A stretch of DNA of 64,000 nucleotides, from the NCBI RefSeq assembly GCF_003751945.1, contig NZ_RJKL01000001.1:1860001-1924000 (forward strand), given 5' to 3'. Positions within the stretch are counted from its first letter, which is position 1. Every line of letters begins with the position of its first letter. This DNA is from Couchioplanes caeruleus (lineage in GTDB: Bacteria > Actinomycetota > Actinomycetes > Mycobacteriales > Micromonosporaceae). Made by a program: the position numbers and the translations under genes. Shown piece after piece: positions 41,983-50,322 of this stretch. The notes under the pieces were generated by a model. It searched no databases. It worked only from the letters and a program-made list of their open reading frames with translations, and was not told where the DNA came from.

Positions 41983-42393
41983 ATGAACACCCTCGCGCGC
42001 GGCGCCCTCAGCCTGCTCGCCGCCTGCGCCATGGGCACCGGCGTCCTCGCCGCGACCGCGGCGCCCGCCGTGGCGGCGCCCGCCGCCGCATCGTCCACCC
42101 TGGCGCTGATGGTGCACGACCAGACCGGCGCGGAGCCGCGGATGGCGCTGCTCACCTGCCAGCCGGCCGGGGGCGCGCACCCACAGGCCGCGGGCGCGTG
42201 CACCGCCGTCGCGACCGTCAACGGTCACCTCGGCGTGCTCGACCTGAACCCCAACGGCGCGTGCACCCGCGAATACCAGCCGGTCACCGCGAGCGCCCTC
42301 GGCTACTGGGAGGGGCGCCCGGTCCGCTACAGCGAGACCTTCTCGAACCGCTGCGAGATGCTGCGCCAGACGGGCCCGATCTTCGACTTCTGA
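41983..42393 (+). CDS. Streptomyces subtilisin inhibitor (SSI)-like protein, P1 Arg
   Basis: A 136-residue exported inhibitor: signal peptide of about 30 residues (cleavage near AVAAPAA), then an SSI domain. The four disulfide Cys are seen in LTCQPAGGAHP, AGACTAV, NGACTREY and SNRCEML. The ending TGPIFDF is typical. In SSI the reactive bond follows C-P-M; here C-T-R-E puts Arg at P1, predicting inhibition of trypsin-like proteases instead of subtilisin. AAGGAGGA precedes the ATG. Two hairpins follow the stop. The preceding 271 bases hold no gene and include an AT-richer stretch that probably contains the promoter. Confidence 0.9.
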   Translation: MNTLARGALSLLAACAMGTGVLAATAAPAVAAPAAASSTLALMVHDQTGAEPRMALLTCQPAGGAHPQAAGACTAVATVNGHLGVLDLNPNGACTREYQPVTASALGYWEGRPVRYSETFSNRCEMLRQTGPIFDF

Positions 42394-42405
42394 TTCTCCC
42401 TGCCG

Positions 42406-42434
42406 GGCGAGAACCCGCAGGCTGCGGGCTCGCC
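42406..42434 (+). terminator. terminator hairpin 1 after the SSI gene
   Basis: GGCGAG-aa-CCCGC (42406-42418) pairs with GCGGG-CTCGCC (42424-42434) across a five-base loop, with a two-base bulge. It begins 13 bases after the SSI stop codon. Confidence 0.6.
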
Positions 42435-42447
42435 GGGCACACTGCCG

Positions 42448-42476
42448 GACGCCCGGCTCGAAATGAGCCGGGCGTC
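42448..42476 (+). terminator. terminator hairpin 2 after the SSI gene
   Basis: GACGCCCGGCTC (42448-42459) and GAGCCGGGCGTC (42465-42476) form a perfect 12-bp stem with loop GAAAT. Its right arm is the first part of a 28-base unit repeated 31 bases later. Confidence 0.7.
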
Positions 42477-42518
42477 GGCCGTGCGGCTCAGAAATGAGCC
42501 GGGCGTCGGCCGTGCGGC
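42460..42518. repeat. 28-bp direct repeat with period 31
   Basis: The 28 bases starting GAAATGAGCCGGGCGTCGGC at 42460 recur exactly at 42491-42518, separated by three bases. The unit contains one arm of the second terminator hairpin, so either copy can pair with the single left arm at 42448. Confidence 0.85.
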
Positions 42519-42656
42519 GCGTATGCGTAATCGATCGATCACCGACGGTGTACCGACTGGCGGATCGGGCGGTGCCGGGTCGGGCGGACAGCCGGTGTCA
42601 CGCTGCGCCGCGCCGTGCGACATTGTCGCGCGAATCGGTGCGGGAGGCGGAAACTG

Positions 42657-42860
42657 GTGACACCCCAGGAGGGTTTCGTGGACGACGCGCTGCTGGCGTA
42701 CGCCGCCGGCCGCGACGACGCCCTGGCGGGATGCCGCGACGGGGAGAAGGCGCAGCATCCGGAGACGGGAGCGGATTACCGGATGGGTTTCCTCGACGGC
42801 CGCGTCGAGATTTTCCGGATGTTCTCCCAGGTGCGCGAAATTCTCGACGAGAACAATTGA
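42657..42860 (+). CDS. small acidic hypothetical protein (67 aa)
   Basis: A short gene with a GTG start and a GGGAGG ribosome-binding site about nine bases upstream. The product is hydrophilic and acidic (FVDDALLAYAAGRDDALAGC, YRMGFLDGRVEIFRMFSQVR), predicted mostly helical, without signal peptide or membrane segment. I do not recognise a family. Third-position G/C is high throughout, which supports coding. Earlier in-frame starts exist but lack a site. It stands alone between the SSI terminators and a minus-strand gene. Confidence 0.55.
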   Translation: MTPQEGFVDDALLAYAAGRDDALAGCRDGEKAQHPETGADYRMGFLDGRVEIFRMFSQVREILDENN

Positions 42861-43062
42861 CCGGGGTTCACCCCGCGGGCCGAGCTCCAGTTCCTGAACT
42901 CCGCGGGCAATGGCCATCATGGACACGTCGGTGCGCCGGTGGAACGACAGCGCGTGCGCCATCACGCCATGGCTAGCAACGGCAGGTAGCCGCGAGCGCG
43001 AACAGGTCAGCCGTTCAGTCCTCGCAGCTACGTACCTCATGGCGGCTTTTGCCTTAAATGTG

Positions 43063-43084
43063 GCACTTCCCTCCGGGAAGATGC
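43063..43084 (-). terminator. hairpin terminator after the AMIN-like gene
   Basis: On the minus strand the RNA reads GCA-T-CTTCCC-GGA-GGGAAG-TGC, a nine-pair stem with a one-base bulge, followed by an AT-rich stretch. It begins 15 bases beyond the minus-strand stop codon at 43100. Confidence 0.55.
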
Positions 43085-43099
43085 TTCAAGCTCGGGCCG

Positions 43100-43684
43100 C
43101 TACTCCCACCGGTGCGCCACATCCACGGTTATCCGGCCCTTGCCGTCCGAGCCGGTCGACGTGGTCACCCGGAACGGCAGCCGGGCCCGGACACCCTGGT
43201 CGAAGGTGGTGTAGCCCTCGTAGCTGCCGGCGTACAGGATGTCGCGCAGCGTGCTGTAGCGCACCACGTTGACGGCGTGGTCGCCCAGCTTGCGGTTGTA
43301 GGTGATCACGCCGTCGGTCGTGTAGACCGGCGCGAGCAGCACGACCTCGAGGTGCTCCGCGCCGGCCGTGTACGGCGTGACGTCGAACCCCTCTCCACCG
43401 GTGAGCACCGCGTCGACATACTCGACGCGGTAGCCGTTCGCCGGACCGGTGAACTCGAAGACGGTGCGGTCGTAGCACTCCTGCCTGCTCGTCGTGACGC
43501 GCAGCAGAGAGGCCACGCTGTGGACGCCGCCCGCCTTGGGCAGGCTCCCCCAGGTGATGCCGCAGTAGGGCGCGGCGGCCGCGGCGGGCCGGTGCGCCGG
43601 GCGGGACGCGGTGGCGCCCGCCGAGCCGGCCACGGTCAGGGCCAGCAGAGCGATGAGGACGGTGACGAATCGAAGACGCCGCAT
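43100..43684 (-). CDS. secreted AMIN-like domain protein
   Basis: A 194-residue exported protein: signal peptide about residues 1-25 (VLIALLALTVAGSAGATA), then a single beta-rich domain. It contains YCGITWGSLPK, RQECYDRTVFEFTGPANGYR and the ending RARLPFRVTTSTGSDGKGRI with VDVAHRW. This matches AMIN-like domain proteins of actinobacteria, thought to bind the cell wall; enzymatic activity is not expected. Two Cys residues may form a disulfide. GGAGG lies five bases before the ATG. Confidence 0.8.
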   Translation of the reverse strand: MRRLRFVTVLIALLALTVAGSAGATASRPAHRPAAAAAPYCGITWGSLPKAGGVHSVASLLRVTTSRQECYDRTVFEFTGPANGYRVEYVDAVLTGGEGFDVTPYTAGAEHLEVVLLAPVYTTDGVITYNRKLGDHAVNVVRYSTLRDILYAGSYEGYTTFDQGVRARLPFRVTTSTGSDGKGRITVDVAHRWE

Positions 43685-44022
43685 GACTGCCTCCGAGGAC
43701 GATTGCGGCTGATGGTCAGGGCAGTATGAGCGTCATCGGCACAGGCGACGCGCGTCGAGTCGGGAATCCGCGTGTTCCGGGCCGTAAGCGCCACTTTGGA
43801 TCTTGCACAGAGGTGCGCGATGCGGCTAGCGTGGCTGGCGTGACTGCCGGGTCGGCCTTGCGCCATTACCGAGTGGGGCACCCGGCCGACGCGTGACCGC
43901 CGGGCGGCCCCGAGCGCCGCCTGCTGCCCGCGCACCGCCGTACGCCCGTCACACGATCTTTCTCCCTTCTCCGCGGCTCGTCGCCGCCCGGATCCCTGCT
44001 GCCCTTTTTCAGAAAGCTGAGA
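43685..44022. other. 338-bp divergent intergenic region
   Basis: This separates the minus-strand AMIN-like gene from the plus-strand nitroreductase/hemerythrin gene and should hold both promoters. I see no convincing gene. The only structure noted is a 7-bp inverted repeat, GTCGGCC (43851-43857) with GGCCGAC (43884-43890). No clear -10/-35 pair could be assigned. Confidence 0.5.
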
Positions 44023-44865
44023 ATGCCGAACGACTTCAATACACCCATCATCGAGGAGTTCCGCGCCAACAACGGCCGCGTCGGCGGCTGGTTCGAAGGC
44101 GCCCGACTGCTGCTGCTGACCACGACCGGGGCCCGGTCCGGCCGCCCGCACACCGCGCCCGTGGGCTACCTGCCCGACGGCGGCGACCGCGTCCTCGTCA
44201 TCGCCTCGGCCGCCGGCTCACCGCGGCACCCCGACTGGTACCTCAATCTGCTCGCCAACCCGGTCGTGACGGTCGAGGACGGGGTCTTCACGTACGAGGC
44301 GACGGCGACCGTCCTCACCGGGGAGGAACGAGACCGGCTGTTCGCCCGCGCCGTCGAGGACGACCCGGGCTGGGCCGAGTACCAGGCCAAGACCACCCGG
44401 GTCCTGCCGGTGGTCGCCCTCACCGAGATTCCCGGCCCGCCCCGGACGAGCGCCACCTCGGCGGGCGGTGCGCTGACGCTGATCCACGATGCGTTCCGCC
44501 GGGAGCTGCGGCTGATCCGCGAGGAGGTCGCGAAGTCGGGCCCCGTGCTCGGCGCACAGTTGCGCGTCAACTGCCTGACCGTGTGCAAGGGCCTGCACAA
44601 CCACCACACCATGGAGGACACCGCGATGTTCGCGGGCGTCGGCCGGCAGCGGCCCGACCTGGCCCCGGTGCTGGACCGGCTGCGCGTGGAGCACGAGCAG
44701 ATCGCCGCACTCCTCGCCGAACTCCAGGCGGTCCTCGGCGATGCCGCCCTCGGGCAGGCGGAGCTGCAGGCCCGGGTCGACGACCTCACCTCCGCTCTGG
44801 AACGCCACCTCGACTACGAGGAGAAGGAGCTGATTCCCGTCCTCGACGGGGCGGGACCGGCCTGA
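44023..44865 (+). CDS. F420/deazaflavin-type nitroreductase fused to hemerythrin HHE domain
   Basis: A 280-residue two-domain protein. Residues 1-140 resemble the Ddn/F420H2-dependent quinone reductase family (LLLLTTTGARSGRPHTAPVG, SPRHPDWYLNLLANPVVTVE). Residues 150-275 form a hemerythrin-like four-helix bundle with its His/Glu metal ligands (LIHDAFRRELR, GLHNHHTMEDTAMF, VEHEQIAALL, RHLDYEEKELIP). The first domain would reduce quinones or nitro compounds. The second could bind a di-iron centre and O2 or sense redox state. Only a weak ribosome-binding site precedes the ATG. Confidence 0.85.
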   Translation: MPNDFNTPIIEEFRANNGRVGGWFEGARLLLLTTTGARSGRPHTAPVGYLPDGGDRVLVIASAAGSPRHPDWYLNLLANPVVTVEDGVFTYEATATVLTGEERDRLFARAVEDDPGWAEYQAKTTRVLPVVALTEIPGPPRTSATSAGGALTLIHDAFRRELRLIREEVAKSGPVLGAQLRVNCLTVCKGLHNHHTMEDTAMFAGVGRQRPDLAPVLDRLRVEHEQIAALLAELQAVLGDAALGQAELQARVDDLTSALERHLDYEEKELIPVLDGAGPA

Positions 44866-44873
44866 TCGCCGCG

Positions 44874-44903
44874 CGGCCGTTCACCCGGACGGGTGAACGG
44901 CCG
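44874..44903 (+). terminator. 14-bp perfect hairpin after the fusion gene
   Basis: CGGCCGTTCACCCG (44874-44887) and CGGGTGAACGGCCG (44890-44903) are perfectly complementary with two bases between, starting nine bases after the stop codon. A rho-independent terminator of the T-less actinobacterial type is likely. Confidence 0.7.
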
Positions 44904-44982
44904 TCACTCGCACGCCGGTTCTCCGTTGTGCCGACGTGAGCCCCCTCAGAGGTTTGGCCACCGCGATGTCCGCGAGCACCCC

Positions 44983-45765
44983 ATGCTGACCGTCAGCGCG
45001 GACATCGAGACCGAGACGGTGGTCATGGCCGTACACGGAAACTGGGACCGGCGCCTCGGCGCAGAGGCGCATCGCATTCTCAACAAGTGCATGAGCGAGC
45101 ATCCCGGCACGCTCATCGTGGATCTGCAAGGCATGTACGACCCGCACGCCGCCAGCCTCACCGCCTGGCTCACCGCCTGCCGCGTCGGCCAGGCGATGGA
45201 CCCGTCGGTACGGGTCCTGGTGTGCGTATCGACCGACACCGTGCTCGCGGACCGGCTGCGCCGCATCGGTGCTCCCCGGTACCTGCCGGTGTGCGAGAAC
45301 GTGGACCAGGCGTGGGCGGACGCGACCGGACCTCCGTCGCTGGCCTGCCGCCGCAGGCTGGTCCTGCCCCCGGAGGTCGAGGCCGCCGGGGCCGCCCGTG
45401 CCCTGATCACCGAGGTGTGTACGGCGTGGGAGAAGCCGACGCTGCTGCACCGCGGCCGGCTGGTGATCTCCGAGATGGTCGCCAACGCCGCGCTGCACGC
45501 CCGTACGCCGATGACCGTGCTGATCTCCCGCCGCGGCGCCGGCATCCATCTGGTGGTGGCCGACGGCGATCCGCGCCTGCCCCGGCCACCTGCGCCGCGC
45601 GCCACTCCGGCGCACCTCCCCCTGCCCGAGGACCTGCCGACCGAGCCGTCGGGCGGCCGCGGCCTGCAGCTCGTCGATGCGGCCGCCACCGTGTGGGGCT
45701 CCCTGCCCACCCGCGACGGCAAGATGGTCTGGGCCACCCTCTACCCCTGGGCACGCCGCAGATGA
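44983..45765 (+). CDS. STAS domain fused to anti-sigma-factor-type HATPase
   Basis: A 260-residue fusion. Residues 1-115 form a STAS domain (ETVVMAVHGNWDRRLGAEAH, LIVDLQGMYDPHAASLTAWL). Residues 125-260 form a GHKL ATPase of the RsbW/SpoIIAB serine-kinase type (RLVISEMVANAALHARTPMT as N box, GGRGLQLVDAAATVWG as G box). In partner-switching systems the kinase inhibits a sigma factor or phosphorylates an anti-anti-sigma STAS protein. Here both roles are in one chain. The STAS phospho-site region reads YDPHAASL, not DS(S/T)GL. The ATG at 44983 has only a weak site. It is coupled to the following STAS gene. Confidence 0.8.
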   Translation: MLTVSADIETETVVMAVHGNWDRRLGAEAHRILNKCMSEHPGTLIVDLQGMYDPHAASLTAWLTACRVGQAMDPSVRVLVCVSTDTVLADRLRRIGAPRYLPVCENVDQAWADATGPPSLACRRRLVLPPEVEAAGAARALITEVCTAWEKPTLLHRGRLVISEMVANAALHARTPMTVLISRRGAGIHLVVADGDPRLPRPPAPRATPAHLPLPEDLPTEPSGGRGLQLVDAAATVWGSLPTRDGKMVWATLYPWARRR

Positions 45766-46127
45766 CCAGCAGCAGCCAATGCTTCGCCACCGTCCCGCCG
45801 TCTCCCCGGATGACCGTGGTGTCCGACCCGGTCAACGCCCGGCTGACGATCGCGCTGGAAGGCGACCTCGACTGCGCCTCCGCCCCGGCGCTGTCGGCAC
45901 GGATGCGGATGATCCTCGACCGCCGCCCGGTCCGGCAGGTCGTCATCGACGTCGCGGGCCTCGAGTTCTGCGACATCGCGGGCGCGCGCATGTTCCTGCA
46001 ACTGAGGCAGGTGGTCACCGGTACGGGGGCGGCGTACTGCCTACGCCACCCCCGCGCACACATTCGATGGCTCCTGCATCATCTCGACGCCGGGCACCTC
46101 ATCGAGCCGTTCGGCGAGCACGGCTAG
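45762..46127 (+). CDS. STAS-domain anti-anti-sigma-like protein lacking phospho-Ser
   Basis: A 121-residue single STAS domain (RLTIALEGDLDCASAPALSA, QVVIDVAGLEFCDIAGARMF). Its ATG overlaps the kinase-fusion stop (ATGA). In SpoIIAA-like proteins the kinase target is the Ser of DSSGL; here the motif is CDIAGA, with Ile and Ala in the Ser positions, so it should not be phosphorylated. It may bind the kinase constitutively. Its stop TAG lies in CTAG at 46124-46127, shared with the convergent RtcB stop. Confidence 0.8.
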   Translation: MTSSSQCFATVPPSPRMTVVSDPVNARLTIALEGDLDCASAPALSARMRMILDRRPVRQVVIDVAGLEFCDIAGARMFLQLRQVVTGTGAAYCLRHPRAHIRWLLHHLDAGHLIEPFGEHG

Positions 46128-47278
46128 CGCCGCCCGGCCGGACGGCGGTCGCGCCGGTGGTCGCGGGACGCCGGGGCAGCCGTCTTGTACGTGACCAGCG
46201 GGACGGTCGTGGCCACCGGGGTGGCCAGGTCGTGATCCGTGAGGTCGGTGACGACCTGCTCGATGCGCTTGTACGCCGTCGGCGCCTCCTCGAACAAGAG
46301 CTGTCGATCGCCGCAGACCACCACGGAACCGACCGGGGTGCGGCGGAGCTCCTCGACGGTGTGCTTGGCCTTGCCCCGCCGCAGGGCGTCCGCCCGGGAC
46401 ATCTTGCGACCGGCGCCGTGCGCGACGGAGTGGCCCGCTTCCGGGCCCGCGTGCGTCGCCACGAGGTACGAGTGCGTGCCGCGGGTGCCGGCGATGAGCA
46501 CGTCGCGGCCGTCGCCCCGGGCGGCTCCCTTACGGTGCAGATAGACGCCGTCGCGGATCTCGACCGAGTTGTGGCACTCGTCGACGATCGGCGCGGTGGG
46601 CTCGGCGCCCAGGGCGTGGGCTATCCGGGCCGCCATCAGCCGCCGGTTGAGCGATCCCCAGCGCACGGCCTCGTCGTGACGCGCCAGGTAGGCGGCCGGA
46701 TCGGGGGCCGGACCCGCGCCGTGGACTTCGGTGTGGGCGCGCAGGATCCGTTCGCCCAGGCCGCGGGAGCCGCTGTGCACGATGAGGACGAGGTCACCGA
46801 GGGCAAGCCCGAGGCGGTCGGCGTGCTCCTGCGCGAGGACGGCGTCGACGCGGGCCAGCTCGGCGAAGTGATTGCCGCGGCCGACCGTGCCCAGGCCCTC
46901 CAGGTACCCCGCCGGGATGTCGTCGGGCACCGCCGCCCAGGCCGGGTCGCCGGGCTCCGGCGTGCGGTCGAGGTCCGGGAAGCGGGCCGCGAGCTTCTCG
47001 GGTACGGCGCGCTTGAGCCTGATCGGGAACACCGCGACGCCGCACCCGATGTCGGAGCCGACCAGGAACGGGTACAACACGGTCGAGGCCATGGCGGCGC
47101 CGATCGGTGCGCCCTTACCGGGATGCAGGTCGGGCATCCCGGCGACGTGGATCATGCCGTCGAGGGCGGCCACCTGGTGGCACTGCGCCACGGCGCCGGA
47201 CTCGATCCAGCTCGACGGGGAGGCGAACACGGTGACCGTGGCGCGGGTGGACTGCGGCAGGGGCTCCTGCTGAGACAA
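46124..47278 (-). CDS. rtcB: RtcB-family RNA ligase
   Basis: A 384-residue RtcB protein, which joins 2',3'-cyclic phosphate (or 3'-phosphate) and 5'-OH RNA ends using GTP and Mn. Metal and nucleotide motifs are present: VGSDIGCGVAVF, GRGNHFAEL, VHSGSRGLG, DECHNSVE, GTRGTHSYLV and the guanylylated His in AHGAGRKMSRADA. The start is a TTG at 47278 with AGGAG seven bases upstream; the frame is open further but without family sequence. No RtcA, archease or RNA-cyclase gene is near. It could act in RNA repair or with release factor H. Confidence 0.88.
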   Translation of the reverse strand: MSQQEPLPQSTRATVTVFASPSSWIESGAVAQCHQVAALDGMIHVAGMPDLHPGKGAPIGAAMASTVLYPFLVGSDIGCGVAVFPIRLKRAVPEKLAARFPDLDRTPEPGDPAWAAVPDDIPAGYLEGLGTVGRGNHFAELARVDAVLAQEHADRLGLALGDLVLIVHSGSRGLGERILRAHTEVHGAGPAPDPAAYLARHDEAVRWGSLNRRLMAARIAHALGAEPTAPIVDECHNSVEIRDGVYLHRKGAARGDGRDVLIAGTRGTHSYLVATHAGPEAGHSVAHGAGRKMSRADALRRGKAKHTVEELRRTPVGSVVVCGDRQLLFEEAPTAYKRIEQVVTDLTDHDLATPVATTVPLVTYKTAAPASRDHRRDRRPAGRR

Positions 47279-47491
47279 GGACGTTCTCCTACGGACGGGT
47301 GCATATGTGAAAGGCGGAAAGCGAGGGATGTCCGTCAGAACGTCATGGGCACCACCTTGGCGTAGCCGGTCCGCGAACGGCAACCGGAATTCCGGCGGTG
47401 GTGCCAATCTGTCAAGTATGCCGGGGCTTTGACGATGAATCCGGCACCAGCAGCCTGCTCCGGGCCGCCGGATCACCCGACAGGAGCCGCC

Positions 47492-49270
47492 GTGACGAGC
47501 GCTGCCGTGCCCGCTGAGCCGATTGAGCCTGCCGAGCCCACTGTGCCCGAGCCCGTCGAGGCCGCCGAGCGCGTCGCGCCCACTGAGGCCACCGTGACGT
47601 CGCATCGCCGACGCCCGCGGCTCCGCCTCCGGATCACGCCGAAGCGGCTCCGCCTCCCGAACATGCCGAAGCGGCTCCGGATGCCGCGCCGGTTCGGCGA
47701 CCTGCCCACCGGCGTCAAGATCCTGACCGCCGTGGGTACGGCGGCGCTGGTGGCCCTGACCGTCGGCCTGGTCGGCATGCACGCGCTGGCCGGGGTGAGC
47801 GAGTCGGCGCAGCGCATCGGCAGCCGCAACGTCGCGGCGGTGAAAGCCATCAGCGAGGTCCGTGCCGCGCTGGTCCAGGCGCAGGTCAACGTCGCGAACC
47901 AGGCGCTGGCTCCCTCCCCGGACACGAAGATGGCGTTCCGGGACGCCTTCCTGGCCGACGTCCGGGCGTTCAACGACGCCCTGATGGCGTACCAGGGGAA
48001 CCATCCGGGCAGCAACACCGCGACCGTCAGCGAACTGCAGTCGAAGTGGCAGACCTACACCCGCCTGGTGGAATCGGACCTGATGTCGATCAGCGAGAGC
48101 CAGGACGTCGAGGCCTGGACGAAGGTCCGGGACACCCAGGTGGTGCCGCTCATGTCCGAGATCACCGCGAAGGTCGACAAGCTCGTCGCCGTGGAGACCG
48201 AAGACGCCACGCGGGCCGCCGCGTCGGCGCAGAGTGAGTACGAGTCCAGCCGTACGCTCTCGCTCGGCCTGCTGATCGGCGGCCTCGTCGCCGCCGTCCT
48301 CGCCGGGGTGTTCGTCTCCCGCAGCATCGTCCGCTCGCTGGCCCGGGTCGAAGAGGTCTGCAACGCCCTCGCCGACGGGGACCTGACGCACACCAGCGGT
48401 CTCACCGCCCTCGACGAGCCCGGCCGCATGGGACGGGCGCTGGACTTGGCCGTCGCCCGGCTGCGGGAGACGGTGTCGACCATCGACGGCCAGGCGGTCT
48501 CGCTGGCCGGGGCGTCCGAGGAGATGTCGGAGACCGCCCGGCAGATCGCCGAGTCCGCGGAGGAGACCTCACGTCAGGCGCAGGTCGTCTCGTCGTCGGC
48601 GGAGCAGGTGTCCTCCAGCGTGATGACCGTGTCCGGCGGAGGCGGGGAGATGGCCGCCTCGATCCAGGAGATCGCCGTGAACGCCGCGCAGGCGGCGCAG
48701 GTGGCGCAGGAGGCGGTCGAGGCGGCGACCACCACCTCGGCCACGATGAACCAGCTCGGCGTGTCGTCCTCCGAGATCGGCGACGTGGTCAAGGTGATCA
48801 CCCAGATCGCCGGCCAGACCAACCTGCTCGCCCTCAACGCGACCATCGAGGCCGCCCGGGCGGGCGAGGCCGGCAAGGGCTTCGCGGTGGTGGCGGCCGA
48901 GGTGAAGGATCTGGCCCAGGAGACGGCCCGGGCCACCGAGGAGATCTCCCGCCGGGTCCAGGCGATCCAGGCCGACGCGAGCGGCGCGGTCACCGCGATC
49001 GAGACCATCACCGACGTCATCACCCGCATCAGCGACTTCCAGACCACCATCGCCTCGGCCGTGGAGGAGCAGACCGCGACGACCGCGGAGATGAACCGCA
49101 GCGTCGGCGAGGCGGCCTCCGGCACCGAGGACATCTCCCGCACCATCCACGGCGTCGCCGCGTCGGCCCGTACCACCAGCGAGGGCATCACGGAGACCCG
49201 TCAGGCCACCGCCGAACTCGCTCGCATGTCGGGCGAACTGACCAGCCTGGTCTCCCGCTTCCGCTACTGA
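47492..49270 (+). CDS. methyl-accepting chemotaxis protein
   Basis: A 592-residue chemoreceptor. A Pro/Glu-rich then Arg-rich cytoplasmic N-terminal arm ([20 protein letters not shown]) precedes the first membrane helix near residue 75. A four-helix-type sensor loop of about 150 residues follows, then the second helix ([20 protein letters not shown]), HAMP, and the signalling hairpin with tip [19 protein letters not shown]. No CheW-tether pentapeptide is seen. The GTG at 47492 has CAGGAG upstream. Upstream ATG and TTG codons at 47435 and 47429 lack a site. No che genes are in the window. Confidence 0.87.
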   Translation: MTSAAVPAEPIEPAEPTVPEPVEAAERVAPTEATVTSHRRRPRLRLRITPKRLRLPNMPKRLRMPRRFGDLPTGVKILTAVGTAALVALTVGLVGMHALAGVSESAQRIGSRNVAAVKAISEVRAALVQAQVNVANQALAPSPDTKMAFRDAFLADVRAFNDALMAYQGNHPGSNTATVSELQSKWQTYTRLVESDLMSISESQDVEAWTKVRDTQVVPLMSEITAKVDKLVAVETEDATRAAASAQSEYESSRTLSLGLLIGGLVAAVLAGVFVSRSIVRSLARVEEVCNALADGDLTHTSGLTALDEPGRMGRALDLAVARLRETVSTIDGQAVSLAGASEEMSETARQIAESAEETSRQAQVVSSSAEQVSSSVMTVSGGGGEMAASIQEIAVNAAQAAQVAQEAVEAATTTSATMNQLGVSSSEIGDVVKVITQIAGQTNLLALNATIEAARAGEAGKGFAVVAAEVKDLAQETARATEEISRRVQAIQADASGAVTAIETITDVITRISDFQTTIASAVEEQTATTAEMNRSVGEAASGTEDISRTIHGVAASARTTSEGITETRQATAELARMSGELTSLVSRFRY

Positions 49271-50289
49271 GGCGAGCCGGCCGGCCGGGCGTCGGTCAGG
49301 GCGGCGAGGAGGGCCTTCAGCATGGCGGTACGGAAGGCCGTCATGGTGGGTTCGCGGCGGTCGAAGAGGGCGTCGGCGCCGTGATACATGCCCGGGACGA
49401 CCAGGAGCTCGCAGGGAACGCCGGCCTCACGCAGCCGGTGGGCGTAGCCGACGTCCTCGCGGTGGAACAGGTCGAGGTCGCCGACGCCGATCCAGGCCGG
49501 GGCGAGGCCGGTGAGGTCGGTGCGACGGGCCGCGGCGATGTAGGGGCGGTCGTCGTCCTCGTGCGGCGGGTGGCCGAGGTACGCCGTCCAGCCGTAGCGG
49601 TTGGATGCGGGCGTCCAGGTGAACACCGGACGGTCCGGGCGCTCGCGCAGCACCGTACGGTCGTCCAACATCGGATAGACCAGCAACTGGAGGCGCACCG
49701 CCACGCCGGTGTCGCGGGCGCGTTGCGCCAGGGTCGCCGCCAGGCCGCCGCCGGCGCTGTCGCCGCCGACCGCGATCCGGGCCGGGTCGATGCCGAGGGC
49801 CGGCGCCTCGTCGTGCAGCCAGCGCAGCACGCGGTAGCAGTCGTCCAGGCCGGCCGGGAACGGGTGCTCCGGCGCCAGCCGGTAGTCGACGCTGACGACG
49901 GTCAGACCCAGTTCGGCGGCGACGCGGCTGCACCAGGCGTGGCCGATCGCCGGCGTGCCGAGGACCATTCCGCCGCCGTGGATCCACAGCAGGGCGCCGG
50001 GGGCCGCGGCGGATCCGGCGCGGCGGTAGACGACCACGCCGACGGGTGGGTGTCCGTGACCGGCGGGCACGGTGCGCCGCTCGACCCGGACGCCGGGCCG
50101 GATGCGGGCGCCGGGGAATCTCAGTCGGCGGCCGACGGCGAGAGTGGCCGCGTTGGTGACGTTCAGCGGCAGGTAGAGGGCCGGGTGCCGCAGCTCGGGT
50201 GGCACGCCGGCGACGGCGCGGCGGCGTACCGCGACGGCGGCGAGTGCCGCGACCGCGGCCAGCGTGCCGAGCACGCGACGGGTGATCAT
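49264..50289 (-). CDS. HSL-type alpha/beta hydrolase (esterase/lipase)
   Basis: A 341-residue hormone-sensitive-lipase-family esterase. The oxyanion motif is HGGG ([18 protein letters not shown]), the nucleophile elbow [10 protein letters not shown], the acid likely Asp in [12 protein letters not shown] and the His in VPGMYHGAD. The N-terminal 30 residues form a possible signal anchor ([20 protein letters not shown]). It hydrolyses short-chain esters. The ATG at 50289 sits behind AGGAGG; the GTG at 50301 lies inside that site and is unlikely. It overlaps the convergent chemoreceptor gene by seven bases. Confidence 0.85.
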   Translation of the reverse strand: MITRRVLGTLAAVAALAAVAVRRRAVAGVPPELRHPALYLPLNVTNAATLAVGRRLRFPGARIRPGVRVERRTVPAGHGHPPVGVVVYRRAGSAAAPGALLWIHGGGMVLGTPAIGHAWCSRVAAELGLTVVSVDYRLAPEHPFPAGLDDCYRVLRWLHDEAPALGIDPARIAVGGDSAGGGLAATLAQRARDTGVAVRLQLLVYPMLDDRTVLRERPDRPVFTWTPASNRYGWTAYLGHPPHEDDDRPYIAAARRTDLTGLAPAWIGVGDLDLFHREDVGYAHRLREAGVPCELLVVPGMYHGADALFDRREPTMTAFRTAMLKALLAALTDARPAGSPQ

Positions 50290-50322
50290 GGCCCGGTTCA
50301 CCTCCTGTATAGGCTGGGACAG

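Noticed and set aside
42327..43040. 237-codon minus-strand frame over the small-ORF region
   Set aside because: It crosses the SSI gene end and both terminator hairpins, has mixed codon bias and no convincing start. The plus-strand 67-codon gene fits better.
47279..48391. N-terminal extension of the RtcB frame
   Set aside because: The frame is open for 371 more codons but is antisense to the chemoreceptor gene. RtcB homology begins just after the TTG at 47278, which has a good ribosome-binding site.
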